A DNA stretch of 49,350 nucleotides. It comes from Oscillatoriaceae cyanobacterium M7585_C2015_266 (GTDB taxonomy: Bacteria; Cyanobacteriota; Cyanobacteriia; Cyanobacteriales; Oscillatoriaceae). Every line of letters begins with the position of its first letter. The first letter of the stretch is position 1. The notes under the pieces were generated by a model. It saw only the letters and a program-made list of their open reading frames with translations, had not been told where the DNA came from and searched no databases. This document shows, piece after piece, positions 34,290 to 43,771 of the stretch. Both the position numbers and the translations under genes were made by a program. The DNA lies in the NCBI GenBank assembly GCA_015295835.1, contig DVEG01000002.1, forward strand, positions 1 to 49,350, given 5' to 3'.

Positions 34290-35069
34290 ATGAATAATAA
34301 TTACCCAACTGCTAAGTTAATCGAAGTTTTCTCGGCAATTCAAGGCGAAGGATTAAATGTGGGAACTCGCCAAATTTTTATTCGCTTTGCGATTTGCGAT
34401 TTGCGTTGCTGGTTTTGCGATAGCGAGCGCACTTGGCACGCCCCTTCTACTTGCGAAATTGAAAAAACTCCTGGGCTGCGCGATTTTGAAACCCATCAAA
34501 ATCCCGTAGCGCTACCTATTTTATTGGAATGGGTAGAAAGGCAAAATCAACCCAGGCTACACGACAGCATTAGTTTAACTGGCGGCGAACCGCTGCTGCA
34601 CGCTCCTTTTTTAGTACAATTTTTGCCACAGGTGCGTGCGGCTACCGGTTTGCCTATCTATCTGGAAACAGGAGGTCATCGTCCTCAACAGTTAGCAATG
34701 ATTTTGCCTTATTTAGATTCAGTGGGCATGGATATAAAGCTGCCAAGCGTTAGCGGTGAATGTCACTGGAAAGCGCACGAGAATTTTCTTAAATTATGTG
34801 TAGATGCACAAATTGAAGTATTTGTCAAGATAATTATTTCTTCTCAAACAACTTTAGAAGATTTAGAAAAAACGGCTGAGTTAGTTGCAGGAATTAACCC
34901 GGAAGTGCCGGTATTTTTACAACCCGTAACGCCTCTTACTTACACTACAGAAGTATCTTTGCAAGCGCCAACGCCAGCGCAAGTGCTGGAATGGCAAGGG
35001 TTGATGAAGCGCCAACTAAAGTGGGTTCGGGTTGTGCCGCAAACTCATAAAATGTTAAATCAATTATAA
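34290..35069 (+). CDS. queE: 7-carboxy-7-deazaguanine synthase QueE
   Basis: A radical-SAM enzyme that converts 6-carboxytetrahydropterin to 7-carboxy-7-deazaguanine for queuosine-type modification. From ATG 34290 (259 aa), AIQGEGLNVGTRQIFIRF leads to the cluster motif CDLRCWFC (Cys36, Cys40, Cys43), then SLTGGEPLLHAPFL, YLETGGHRP, MDIKLPS and QPVTP. An in-frame upstream ATG near 34191 overlaps the preceding gene and adds non-conserved residues, so I reject it. No other queuosine gene lies in the window. Confidence 0.92.
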   Translation: MNNNYPTAKLIEVFSAIQGEGLNVGTRQIFIRFAICDLRCWFCDSERTWHAPSTCEIEKTPGLRDFETHQNPVALPILLEWVERQNQPRLHDSISLTGGEPLLHAPFLVQFLPQVRAATGLPIYLETGGHRPQQLAMILPYLDSVGMDIKLPSVSGECHWKAHENFLKLCVDAQIEVFVKIIISSQTTLEDLEKTAELVAGINPEVPVFLQPVTPLTYTTEVSLQAPTPAQVLEWQGLMKRQLKWVRVVPQTHKMLNQL

Positions 35070-35093
35070 TAAATATATTGGTAGACTGTATAT

Positions 35094-35393
35094 CTACTGG
35101 GAAGAGCGGCGGATTTTAGGAAATCGATAAAAGGAATCTCCGTCAGCATCGACTTCTAGGGTAGCAGAAAAAATTTTGGCTTGCCGCTCTAAATACTTTT
35201 GGGCAATTTCAGCATCTACTCTGGCAGTTGCTGCTAATTGAATCAGGGAAATCTGACCATTTTGATTTTCTAGTAACTGATAAAAAGCATTTTCTAGTTG
35301 TTGTTTTTCCTGGTAGTCTTTAAAATAATTAATGGCTGTCAGAACTATCAGCACGCCCAAACTGATGAGAAATACAAATTCAACGGCTATCAT
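35094..35393 (-). CDS. small membrane protein, unknown function
   Basis: A 99-aa protein from ATG 35393 (MIAVEFVFLISLGVLIVLTA). One membrane helix at the N-terminus is followed by a charged segment and a C-terminal domain (GQISLIQLAATARVDAEIAQKYLERQAKIF ... YRFP) that looks like a small winged-helix or coiled module. It resembles conserved cyanobacterial hypotheticals; I know no function. The frame could extend to 35468. It is separated from the cyclophilin gene by ~155 bp on the same strand. Confidence 0.65.
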   Translation of the reverse strand: MIAVEFVFLISLGVLIVLTAINYFKDYQEKQQLENAFYQLLENQNGQISLIQLAATARVDAEIAQKYLERQAKIFSATLEVDADGDSFYRFPKIRRSSQ

Positions 35394-35549
35394 GTAATTA
35401 ATTCCTCTATTATTACCGACAATATGCGAGGGAAAAGAAAATAACCTGCCAAGATGCGAGCGCAACAAATAAAACCGCTAACAGAGGTGGGCTTTCCCCG
35501 TTACTAGTTAATACCAAGGGAGTGCCCACCCTATAGCTTTTATCCCTGC

Positions 35550-36671
35550 CTAAGCGGCTTGAGGTTGTACGAGATACTCAGCGCCGTCGATAACTTTCGC
35601 TGAGATAATCTTATCCCCCTGCTTAAGCTTGCCCAAAACTTCCTTGCCTTCGACAACGTAGCCGAAGACGGCATAGCGACCGTCTAAAAGATTGAGGCCG
35701 GCTGGCGTCAGTTCTGGTTCAAATAAGAAAAAGAAAAATTGCGACGAAGCACCATTGGGATCGAATTCAGGGCGAGCCATTGCCACAGCACCATAAGCCG
35801 AGAAAGGAAGCACGGGCATATCTCTATAACGACCCGCATCTTCTAAAGTAATACCATAGGTGGGCACGGTATCACCTTTAACTAGGATTTCTAAAGGAAT
35901 ATTGCGGTATTTACCCGTAGCGGGATCGATGAAACCTTCTTCGGGACCTGGGGGATCGCCTGCTTGCAAGACATAGGATTCTTCAGAGCGGATGAATTCC
36001 AAACCGTCGTAGAAACCGCGCTGGACTAAATCAACAAAGTTGCCGGCGGTGACGGGAGCGCTGTAGCCGTCTACAATCATGGTGATGGTGCCCTTTTCAG
36101 TGGTCATTTCCACGGTAGCACGCCCTTTAAGTTGAGGTAGGTGGCTGTATTCTGGGGGCACTTCAAACGGGAATTCTTTGACCATTAAGGCTTCTAGCTG
36201 TCCCACTAACATTAGTAATTGGGCACGCTGTTCCCACGTCTGATTTTTATCTTTAGCCTCAACGGCGTCTTTTATTGACAGCAGCCCTTGTTTGATTTGG
36301 GCAATGAGGGATTCAGCTTGAGGTTTTTTTTCGTCTGCGACGCTGGATAGTAGTTCGTCAAAGCGGGAGTTGAGAATTTTTTCTGCCTCGCTAATGTCGC
36401 TTTTGATGGCACTCCAGCGTCGATTTGCCCGCAGTTGGGTAGCGATATCTTCGATACTGGCTTGAAGTTTTCGTACTGCTTGATTGTCAATCGGGAGAGC
36501 ATAGCGCAATAGAGCTCTGCCGTCGGTAATAGCATTTCCTGCGGGCAAGCGGCTCTGGCGAGAGGCGGCGATGCTTGGCTCAATCCAGAGGGCGAGCAGC
36601 AGCACTGCGACAAGGCTAATTTTAAGCCAGGGTTTGAGTGCATTCATGATGATTTTGCTGAAGTAAAGCAT
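35550..36671 (-). CDS. cyclophilin-type peptidyl-prolyl isomerase, TLP40/CYP38-like
   Basis: A 373-aa protein (365 from the internal ATG 36647). A signal peptide (KISLVAVLLLALWIEPSIAA) targets the periplasm or thylakoid lumen. An N-terminal helical bundle (about 60-165) precedes the cyclophilin domain (from ~180: VEMTTEKGTITMIVDGYSAPVTAGNFVDLV, QAGDPPGPEEGF, NGASSQFFFFLFEPEL, DGRYAVFGYVVEG). This order matches the TLP40/CYP38 group, which helps photosystem II assembly in plants. Start choice: ATG 36671 has GGAAG about 4 nt upstream, ATG 36647 has none visible; the first is kept. Confidence 0.9.
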   Translation of the reverse strand: MLYFSKIIMNALKPWLKISLVAVLLLALWIEPSIAASRQSRLPAGNAITDGRALLRYALPIDNQAVRKLQASIEDIATQLRANRRWSAIKSDISEAEKILNSRFDELLSSVADEKKPQAESLIAQIKQGLLSIKDAVEAKDKNQTWEQRAQLLMLVGQLEALMVKEFPFEVPPEYSHLPQLKGRATVEMTTEKGTITMIVDGYSAPVTAGNFVDLVQRGFYDGLEFIRSEESYVLQAGDPPGPEEGFIDPATGKYRNIPLEILVKGDTVPTYGITLEDAGRYRDMPVLPFSAYGAVAMARPEFDPNGASSQFFFFLFEPELTPAGLNLLDGRYAVFGYVVEGKEVLGKLKQGDKIISAKVIDGAEYLVQPQAA

Positions 36672-36956
36672 GAGTCTTCCGAATGGGAGGAGGCGGAATT
36701 AGGCGGAGTTGGGGGGCAAGTTAATTGCCGCCTTTACCATCTTGCCATAGGGCTGTATTTTGCCGATACCTGTGGACGAGCGCCCCTTTTTAAGTTTTTA
36801 CTTGACAAAAATGTATTCTGCTTGGTATATTGACAATTTTGATGCAGATATATAAATCCGCTCGCAGCCGTGTTTCTTTTCACAAGCCGCCGAAAAGTAA
36901 AAGACTGCGATCGCGGTAAAATAAAAGCCCGATTGTTCTGGCAACAGCATTGATTC

Positions 36957-37514
36957 ATGATTTCTTCTAACGACTTTCGCCCTGGCGTCACAATTGAACT
37001 AGATGGGTATGTTTGGCGGGTAGTAGAATTCCTCCACGTCAAACCAGGTAAAGGCTCTGCCTTCGTGCGCACCAAACTCAAAAATGTGCAGACTGGTGGT
37101 GTTATTGAACGCACCTTCAGAGCAGGAGAAACGGTTCCCCAGGCTAATCTGGAAAAAAGCACAATGCAACATACCTATAAAGACGGCGACGATTTTGTCT
37201 TTATGGATATGACAACTTACGAAGAGGTTCGCCTCAGTAGTGCTCAGATTGGCTCTCGTGTTAAGTACCTTAAAGAAGGCATGGAAGTTAACGTCGTCCG
37301 CTGGGGCGAACAAGTGGTAGAAGTAGAATTGCCGAATTCTGTAGTGCTGGAAGTGATCGAAACCGATCCCGGTGTAAAAGGCGATACTGCTACTGGCGGC
37401 AGTAAACCGGCAATAGTAGAAACCGGCGCTCAGGTAATGGTTCCCCTGTTTATTGCAGTGGGAGATCGGATTCGCATCGACACTCGGGATGATTCTTACT
37501 TAGGCCGCGAATAA
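36957..37514 (+). CDS. efp: elongation factor P
   Basis: EF-P relieves ribosome stalling at polyproline. The 185-aa protein has the KOW-like N-domain with the modification-loop lysine Lys32 in [12 protein letters not shown], two OB domains ([44 protein letters not shown]) and the C-terminal [17 protein letters not shown]. Complete. It lies 117 bp before accB on the same strand, a pairing typical of cyanobacteria. Confidence 0.97.
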   Translation: MISSNDFRPGVTIELDGYVWRVVEFLHVKPGKGSAFVRTKLKNVQTGGVIERTFRAGETVPQANLEKSTMQHTYKDGDDFVFMDMTTYEEVRLSSAQIGSRVKYLKEGMEVNVVRWGEQVVEVELPNSVVLEVIETDPGVKGDTATGGSKPAIVETGAQVMVPLFIAVGDRIRIDTRDDSYLGRE

Positions 37515-37631
37515 TTATAGGCAGTCAGCGCAGCGTTCAGCTAGTTGCCTGTTTGATTCTCAGGTGCTTAATAATAGCTGAAGCGCTGATGGCTATAAGC
37601 TGAGAGCTGATTTAATGGAGTCAGACAAACT

Positions 37632-38162
37632 GTGCAACTAGACTTAAAAGAAATTCGCGAGCTGCTTGCGGCTATAGATAGAACTGACATTTCAGAGCTG
37701 ACATTAAAAAGTGGCGATTTTGAACTGACGGTACGCAAGGCAACGGGGGCGGCAAGCGATTCTTCAGGAACTGCGATCGCTTCCCGTTTGCCTAGTGTAT
37801 CACCAGCTCCAGCCTCCCAGAACTTGCCTATTCCCTCCCCTGATGTCTCCATCCCTACTCCCGAGCAGACAGCAAGAGGGCAAGCTCAAAGCCCTGCTTG
37901 CGTGTTGCCCCTGGAAAAAAAATGGGTAGATATTATTTCTCCTATGGTGGGCACATTTTATCGGGCACCCGCACCTGATGAACCCCCCTTCGTATCGGTA
38001 GGCGAGCGCATCACAGTAGGTCAAACAGTCTGCATTATTGAAGCGATGAAGCTGATGAACGAAATCGAATCTGAAGTATCCGGACAAGTAATGGAAATTA
38101 CCGTCCAAAACGGGCAACCCGTAGAATATGGTCAAGTTTTGATGCGAATTAATCCAGATTAG
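37632..38162 (+). CDS. accB: acetyl-CoA carboxylase biotin carboxyl carrier protein
   Basis: AccB carries the biotin that shuttles CO2 from AccC to AccA/AccD in fatty-acid synthesis. The 176-aa protein has an N-terminal thumb (LKEIRELLAAIDRTDISEL), a Pro/Ala/Gln linker (about 50-90) and a biotinyl domain with the modified Lys140 in EAMKLMNEIE. The start is GTG at 37632 and gives the usual N-terminus MQLDLKE. It follows efp, as in other cyanobacteria. Confidence 0.96.
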   Translation: MQLDLKEIRELLAAIDRTDISELTLKSGDFELTVRKATGAASDSSGTAIASRLPSVSPAPASQNLPIPSPDVSIPTPEQTARGQAQSPACVLPLEKKWVDIISPMVGTFYRAPAPDEPPFVSVGERITVGQTVCIIEAMKLMNEIESEVSGQVMEITVQNGQPVEYGQVLMRINPD

Positions 38163-38316
38163 ACTATAGGCTATCAGGGATGGGAGATTGCGGAATCTGG
38201 CTGTTATCCCAGCAGCAATTACCGATTTTCCTCATGCCTGATATCAGGAGCCTTATTCTATAGTAGACAGGTAAAATGGTAAAATCTGGGGATCAGTTCT
38301 TTCAGGCAGAACTCCG

Positions 38317-38670
38317 ATGAAATCAGCCCAGCCCGTACCCGAAGAAGTTGTGCAACAAGTTGCTGAATATTTCAGTATATTGAGTGAGCCAATGCGGCTG
38401 AAAATTTTAAATTTACTCCGCGATGGGGAAAAGTGCGTACAAGAATTAGTCGAAGCAACAGAAACCAGCCAAGCTAATGTTTCCAAGCATTTAAAAGTCA
38501 TGCTGCAAGCAGGTATTCTCAGCCGCCGTACAGAAGGAACTTCGGCTTACTATCGGGTGGAAGACATGCTGATTTTCGATTTGTGTAACTTAGTTTGCGA
38601 TCGCTTAGCAAGTCGCATCGAACAGCAAGCCCGTCAGTTTCGTGCCTTCACCTTACTCGCTAAAGATTGA
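38317..38670 (+). CDS. ArsR/SmtB family transcriptional regulator
   Basis: A 117-aa winged-helix regulator. The recognition region ELVEATETSQANVSKHLKVMLQAGILSRRTEGTSAYYRV fits the ArsR fold. The metal-sensing ELCVCDL cysteines of SmtB/ArsR are absent (ELVEATETSQ). Instead there are cysteines in KCVQEL and in DLCNLVCDRL, so metal or redox sensing cannot be excluded. No obvious target gene is adjacent; the flanking GerMN gene is convergent. The upstream gap holds no clear operator. Confidence 0.88.
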   Translation: MKSAQPVPEEVVQQVAEYFSILSEPMRLKILNLLRDGEKCVQELVEATETSQANVSKHLKVMLQAGILSRRTEGTSAYYRVEDMLIFDLCNLVCDRLASRIEQQARQFRAFTLLAKD

Positions 38671-38808
38671 GTCGCCAAAGCTTTCATAAATTTGTACATT
38701 TCTAAAGAAAGAAATAGAACATCCGTGCCTTCACCGCCTACATAGCAAAGTTGGGCACGGCATAAATCTAATTAATGTTTATTGCCCTGACAAAAACGTG
38801 GACAGCTC

Positions 38809-39459
38809 CTATTGTCCAAATTCCTTCTCAAAAATTTCACGAGTGATAGGCTGAGCCACCTCCAAGCCTTCACCGCCCAATAACTTTAAAGGTTTGCCAT
38901 CCACAGATATCCACAGTTTGGCATTTGGCTCGATACTGGTTGCCGTATAAACCACCTGCGCCAAACGCCCCACCATCGACGCACTGCCTCCACCAGAAGT
39001 AAATTCCTGCGATAAATCGAGGTGAATACCATCTTCTTTCACCGTCACACTCCGCAGTTTCGTACCCTGGGGAATAACACTGAAAGTTCCAGCCGAGGCA
39101 GGCTCTGTTAGCAAACGATTAAAGGCTGCTTCTAACAGTTGGCTGGGTTGGGCAGACTTGTCTAAAGTTATCGGTACTTCAACTAACTCTGTATTTTTGG
39201 GGGTATCCCTGAGCCAATAAATTTTTACAGACGGTTGCTGTGTGGGCTGTGCCGTTTGGATTGGCTGTATTGGTTTGATAACAGGAGCCGGAGTGGGTGA
39301 AGGGGAAATAACCGGCGTAGCAGGCATGGGAGGCGTTTTAGGCGGTTTTTGCGAATATATCGCCCACCAAGCCGTGCCGCCACCGACAGCCAAAACCAAC
39401 GCCGCCACACCGACTAAAACGCCTGTGGAAATGCGATTGGGTTGTTGTTTCTCTTCCAT
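38809..39459 (-). CDS. GerMN domain-containing membrane-anchored protein
   Basis: A 216-aa protein. A short cytoplasmic head is followed by a membrane helix (ISTGVLVGVAALVLAVGGGT) and a Pro/Thr-rich linker (about 38-70, with TPAPVIKPIQPIQ). A GerMN domain follows from ~75 to 205 (VKIYWLRDTPKNTELVEVPI, PSQLLEAAFNRLLTEP, IHLDLSQEFTSGGGSASM, LAQVVYTATSI). GerMN domains occur in sporulation and lipoprotein assemblies; here the role is unknown and periplasmic. Complete. Confidence 0.88.
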   Translation of the reverse strand: MEEKQQPNRISTGVLVGVAALVLAVGGGTAWWAIYSQKPPKTPPMPATPVISPSPTPAPVIKPIQPIQTAQPTQQPSVKIYWLRDTPKNTELVEVPITLDKSAQPSQLLEAAFNRLLTEPASAGTFSVIPQGTKLRSVTVKEDGIHLDLSQEFTSGGGSASMVGRLAQVVYTATSIEPNAKLWISVDGKPLKLLGGEGLEVAQPITREIFEKEFGQ

Positions 39460-39648
39460 ACCAGAAGTTTCTCCTTGAAAACTGAATAGAATTAATTGTG
39501 AGGGGCGGCTTTCAGGCTTTTCTCGAACAGGGCAGAGCCTCCGGAGATTTTACCTCTACGCTTGAGCTGAAAATCTAGTTTCCTTATATCAAAAACTAGA
39601 TTAGCGCAGAATTCCCTTACTTTTGCGCTCGCAATTCCCGCACCCTAT

Positions 39649-40443
39649 CTAGCGAGGTTCTATGTGCACAAATGCCGCCATCTCCAGTTGAGCTGGCGAT
39701 ATTTTCAATTCTAAAATCCGCGCCAGAATACCTGTTTTCTCAAAATTCTGCAAATCTAGCCGCCTGCTAATTCCCACCACCAGCCCTTTTACTACTCTAG
39801 CAGGTGCTGTTTCTCCATTCACTAACACCACCGGCTCAGTCAACTGCAACCGTCTTCCATCGATAACTTCTATTCCTGCCTCGACTAAAATAACCAATCT
39901 TTCTGGCTCCCCTCTCTCCTGTATTTCTACTTGCAAGCGTGCTCGATTATTATCCAAAAATTCTACCTTAGGATTGAAAATTTCGTAGCGCTGCAATTGC
40001 TCTGCTTCGGAAACGTCGAGTACGCGACTGCCCAAATTTCGTAAGCGGTTGATTATTTCTGGCGAGCGCAGGGCTTGATTGACATCCTCCTGGCTCAACA
40101 CCACACGTGTTGCGGCTTGCAGAGGCGCTCGCAGCGTTTTTAGAAGTGGCATTTTCCCGCCTCTTCTCAAACTCTGTATGTCTATGTCTATCGGATCGGT
40201 TTCTACTTCCAATGCTGCAATCCGAATATCTGGCGTCACCCGTAATCCTCTACCGGCAATTCGCACCCGCTCTATTTTTCCCTGCAGGATTTGATAGCTG
40301 GGGGTATTGTCTACTCTTACTTTTAATTCTTCTACCGATTCTAATCGTGAGCGGATGGCATTTTCAGCTGCGCGATCAATAACTAATCCCGCTGGCGATA
40401 TAAAAATTAACAAAGCCGATAAAAGTATTGTTAAAAATTCCAT
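39649..40443 (-). CDS. DUF2993 family protein
   Basis: A 264-aa protein of the DUF2993 group, which includes mannosyltransferase-associated LmeA in mycobacteria and many cyanobacterial proteins of unknown role. A hydrophobic N-terminus (FLTILLSALLIFISPAGLVI) suggests export or anchoring. The body shows the repeated-strand pattern of the family (LKVRVDNTPSYQILQGKIERVRIAGRGL, VETDPIDIDI, VVLSQEDVNQALRSPEI). No operon partner; it stands between a GerMN gene and proS, both minus strand but widely spaced. Confidence 0.85.
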   Translation of the reverse strand: MEFLTILLSALLIFISPAGLVIDRAAENAIRSRLESVEELKVRVDNTPSYQILQGKIERVRIAGRGLRVTPDIRIAALEVETDPIDIDIQSLRRGGKMPLLKTLRAPLQAATRVVLSQEDVNQALRSPEIINRLRNLGSRVLDVSEAEQLQRYEIFNPKVEFLDNNRARLQVEIQERGEPERLVILVEAGIEVIDGRRLQLTEPVVLVNGETAPARVVKGLVVGISRRLDLQNFEKTGILARILELKISPAQLEMAAFVHIEPR

Positions 40444-41001
40444 AATTCAACCGTGCTACGTTCGTTTTTATGAAAAATTTTCAATTATTTTTTAATTTTT
40501 TAATATATAAATACATGTGGAATGCGTTAATATTATGGGTTATTTTTGCAAATATTTAAATTTTATTTGCTGCTAGGTTTGGGATGCATGATGATCGCAA
40601 AAATTATTAACCAAAGCCAAGCCGAGATATTGTGGCCCAGGTATAGGTAAATAAAACTGCCTAAAAAGTAGGCAGGATCAGGAAAAGCATATCGACAAAA
40701 TAACCGCAGTAAAATACTTCCAGTGAGGGCATGCTAAATTATAATTAGTCGGTATTGAAATAGTAGTAATTTGCAGCTGCGAAAAGTTAAGATCGCTTGC
40801 TCTTATCAGATGAATAAAAGAAGAAAAAATGCTGACGGAAAGGGGTCAGGTATTTGTTGCTTGCATTTTCAGAATGAGCATGAAAATCAAAACGAGTTAT
40901 GGATTATTAGAAACCCGGTTTTCAAAAAAAACTGGGTTCCTACTGATTTTTGGCGAATTATAGAGTGCAATTATTTAGGCTTCAATGATTATTACCATGC
41001 T
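40444..41001. other. 558-bp intergenic region downstream of proS
   Basis: AT-rich. It contains the AAACCCGG-type hairpin at 40911-40938 and no gene I can support. The frame 40771-41154 runs through this hairpin and into the antisense of proS, so I treat it as a shadow. Confidence 0.55.
40905..40938 (-). terminator. AAACCCGG-type hairpin, likely proS terminator
   Basis: AACCCGGTTTT (40912-40922) faces AAAACTGGGTT (40928-40938), one G-T pair. On the minus strand it comes about 63 nt after the proS stop. It is a close relative of the hairpin at 3332-3362, which likewise sits after a minus-strand stop. Confidence 0.5.
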
Positions 41002-42807
41002 CTATTTGATAGCTTCGGCAATCCACTGTTTCAAAGTAGAAGAAATTTCTTCGATCGCAATTTCCTGGGTGTTATGGTTAGCACGTTCGACGACTTCGAC
41101 TTTACCTTGTTTAATAGAGCGCCCCGTAACAATACGATAGGGAATCCCAATTAAATCGGCATCTTTAAACTTGACGCCTGCTCGTTCATCGCGATCGTCG
41201 AGTAGGGTTTCAATTCCAGCTTGATTTAATTCATTGTAGAGTTTTTCTGCAATTTCTACTTGTTGGGCATCTCCGATATTGGGAATTGTAATGATAACAT
41301 GATAGGGAGCGATCGCAACCGGCCAAATTATACCATCTTTATCATAAGATTGTTCAACTGCTGCCTGAGCCAATCTGGAAACGCCGACACCATAACAACC
41401 CATTACTAGGGGAATTTCCTCGCCCTGTTCATTAGTATAAGTAGCTCCCATTGCTTGAGAATATTTAGTACCAAGTTGGAAAATGTGACCGACTTCAATG
41501 CCTCTAGCAGTTTGCAGTATTTGACTGGGCTCATGTACAGCGCGATCGCCTGCTTTTGCCTTACACACATCTACCACCAACTCCGGCAATTTAAATTCCT
41601 TACCCCAATTAGCACCAACAACGTGATATCCCGATTCATTAGCACCCGTAACAAAATTTTTCAAATCTACCGCTGTTTTATCCACCAACCGCAAAAATTT
41701 CGGGTGTACCTGTTTGGCAGAAGCAATATAATCATCTTCCAAATCGGGAGCAATATAACCCAGAGGCAGAGATTTAGACGCCCATTTTTGTTGTTCTTCT
41801 GCGTCAGGAACCTTAAGAGCAAGAATAGTTTTCCCGCCAAACTGGCTTGAAAGCCTAGTCAATTCGTTAAACAATTTAACATCGTTAACATCCCGATCTC
41901 CCCGGATACTTACCAACACCAAAACCGTCATGCCATTATCGTAAACAGCCTGATAAAGGACATTTTTCACGACTTGAGTGGGAGAACACTTAAGAAAACT
42001 ACAGAGTTTCTCAATAGTTTCCGTATCGGGAGTTTCTCGTTTTTCAAAATTAGAAAAAGGTGAAGGTTCGGCATCGGGTGGTAAAGAAACAGCCTTTTCT
42101 ACATTAGCGGCATAGCTACCGTCTTCGGTGTACAATACCTCATCTTCACCAGCTTCTGCCAATACCATAAATTCTTGAGAACCAGAGCCGCCAATGGCGC
42201 CAGAATCTGCATCTACAGCCCGAAACTTTAAACCACAACGGCGTAGTATGTTGCTGTAAGCCTGATACATATCTTGGTAAGTTTTTTGCAGGCTTTCTTG
42301 ATTAGCGTGGAAGGAATAACCGTCTTTCATAATGAATTCGCGTCCCCGCATTAACCCGAAACGCGGACGAATTTCATCACGAAATTTAGTTTGAATTTGG
42401 TAGAGGTGCACAGGAAGTTGACGGTAGGAGCGGATCATTTCCTTGGCAATAGTAGTAATCACCTCTTCATGAGTTGGGCCAAGGGCCAATTCACGTTCTT
42501 GTCGGTCTTTAAGGGTGAACATTATTCCTTCGGCTTGGGTGTAGGTATCCCAGCGACCGGATTCTCGCCACAAATCTGCGGGTTGTAGCTGTGGTAGCAG
42601 ACATTCTTGCGCGCCTGTGGCGTCCATTTCTTCGCGTACGATTTGCGAGATTTTTTTCAAGACGCGCCACATTAGTGGCAAGTAAGTATAGATACCGCTG
42701 CCAATCCGCCGAATATATCCGGCGCGAAGTAGGAGTTTGTGGCTGGGGATTTCTGCTTCTGCTGGAGATTCCCGCAGTGTGACGAAAAGCATTTGTGATA
42801 GTCGCAT
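41002..42807 (-). CDS. proS: prolyl-tRNA synthetase
   Basis: ProS charges tRNA-Pro. The 601-aa protein is the bacterial type with an inserted editing domain: class II motif 1 region ([18 protein letters not shown]), motif 2 ([28 protein letters not shown]), the YbaK-like insertion at ~225-390 ([27 protein letters not shown]), motif 3 ([17 protein letters not shown]) and the anticodon domain ([24 protein letters not shown]). Complete and of normal length. It is monocistronic by spacing: 149 bp separate it from the next minus-strand gene upstream. Confidence 0.97.
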   Translation of the reverse strand: MRLSQMLFVTLRESPAEAEIPSHKLLLRAGYIRRIGSGIYTYLPLMWRVLKKISQIVREEMDATGAQECLLPQLQPADLWRESGRWDTYTQAEGIMFTLKDRQERELALGPTHEEVITTIAKEMIRSYRQLPVHLYQIQTKFRDEIRPRFGLMRGREFIMKDGYSFHANQESLQKTYQDMYQAYSNILRRCGLKFRAVDADSGAIGGSGSQEFMVLAEAGEDEVLYTEDGSYAANVEKAVSLPPDAEPSPFSNFEKRETPDTETIEKLCSFLKCSPTQVVKNVLYQAVYDNGMTVLVLVSIRGDRDVNDVKLFNELTRLSSQFGGKTILALKVPDAEEQQKWASKSLPLGYIAPDLEDDYIASAKQVHPKFLRLVDKTAVDLKNFVTGANESGYHVVGANWGKEFKLPELVVDVCKAKAGDRAVHEPSQILQTARGIEVGHIFQLGTKYSQAMGATYTNEQGEEIPLVMGCYGVGVSRLAQAAVEQSYDKDGIIWPVAIAPYHVIITIPNIGDAQQVEIAEKLYNELNQAGIETLLDDRDERAGVKFKDADLIGIPYRIVTGRSIKQGKVEVVERANHNTQEIAIEEISSTLKQWIAEAIK

Positions 42808-42956
42808 GGCTTGTTCCCTTAAAATATGAGATAACTATTATCTCAGAAAAATAGTAAATTAGGGCGTTCTGAAAATATTTTTAAAGGAAAATATCTTATA
42901 AAAGGGGAGATTGAAAAGGCTTTCTTGCTTGTCTGATAAAAATGTGCTATTATCTA

Positions 42957-43625
42957 TTAATAGCTGAATGCATTTGCTCTTGTTCCGACGATTTTTGGCT
43001 CTCCTGCCACTAAACGCAAGTCGTCACAGTAAACTGTCAGCCAGGGATGACCTAAGTTTAAACTAGCAAATGGGCTTTCTGTGGGGATTTCTATTTGGCT
43101 GTCAATCAATCCCAAGCGAGCTGAAAACTCACCTTTAAATAAAAGAAAGTTGGAATTTAGAGCGCTGAAAATTGGTGCTGATAAAGAGAAGGGTAGAAGA
43201 AAATTTGGCTGTTTATAGCTGAGATGGCATAAAGTGCGATCGCCTTTTTCAACTGTGACGCTACAAAAGGCATTGGCATCAGTGGCATTGCTCTGCCAGT
43301 TAAATTTAGCGATTTCCTTTGGCAGTCCCCAAATTTCGTGCCCTCCAGTCAGCGAAGCGGTATTATCTACATAAATGTGAGAAATCCAGGCTCCCCATTC
43401 TCCTGAATAATTAACTAAGCCTGGAATAACAATTAACTCATTGTATTCTAGAACTGAACCTGTCTGATAAGCAGCTATATAAATGCCGCCTAATGTTTTT
43501 CCTGGCCATACAGAGAGAATTTCTAAATCGGAAGGAATAAACCGTCGCGATCGCTCTAGATCTAATAATTCTACAGTTTGGATTGCGTAGCCTTTCAGGT
43601 ACCAAGGAGCTTGTGGATATTTCAT
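42957..43625 (-). CDS. acetoacetate decarboxylase family protein
   Basis: A 222-aa protein. PAPWYLKGYAIQTVELLDLERSRRF-like start, then YNELIVIPGLV, YVDNTASLTGGHEIWGLPKEIAKFNW, matching the acetoacetate decarboxylase-like fold (Pfam ADC). Lys in WGLPKEIAKF lies near where the catalytic Schiff-base lysine occurs in true decarboxylases; whether it decarboxylates acetoacetate is unknown, since many family members do not. GAGGAGG lies 8 nt before the ATG, a strong start. The dnaK terminator lies directly upstream. Confidence 0.85.
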   Translation of the reverse strand: MKYPQAPWYLKGYAIQTVELLDLERSRRFIPSDLEILSVWPGKTLGGIYIAAYQTGSVLEYNELIVIPGLVNYSGEWGAWISHIYVDNTASLTGGHEIWGLPKEIAKFNWQSNATDANAFCSVTVEKGDRTLCHLSYKQPNFLLPFSLSAPIFSALNSNFLLFKGEFSARLGLIDSQIEIPTESPFASLNLGHPWLTVYCDDLRLVAGEPKIVGTRANAFSY

Positions 43626-43660
43626 TTTAATAACCTCCTCATATAATTTATTTTTCTAAC

Positions 43661-43703
43661 AAAAAAAGGTTGATAACGAGCAATATTACTGCCCTTATCA
43701 ACC
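43661..43703 (-). terminator. Rho-independent terminator after dnaK
   Basis: On the minus strand GGTTGATAA (43703-43695) pairs perfectly with TTATCAACC (43676-43668) and is followed by TTTTTTTG. It lies ~70 nt after the dnaK stop and before the ADC-like gene. Confidence 0.92.
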
Positions 43704-43771
43704 CTTTAAAAATTCTCTTCATAGACAGGAAAATGGGAAATCAAAATTCCCATTTCCTTCTTTTTATTGCC

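Noticed and set aside
40771-41154. 127-aa plus-strand frame
   Set aside because: Crosses a terminator-like hairpin and overlaps the C-terminal end of proS in antisense.
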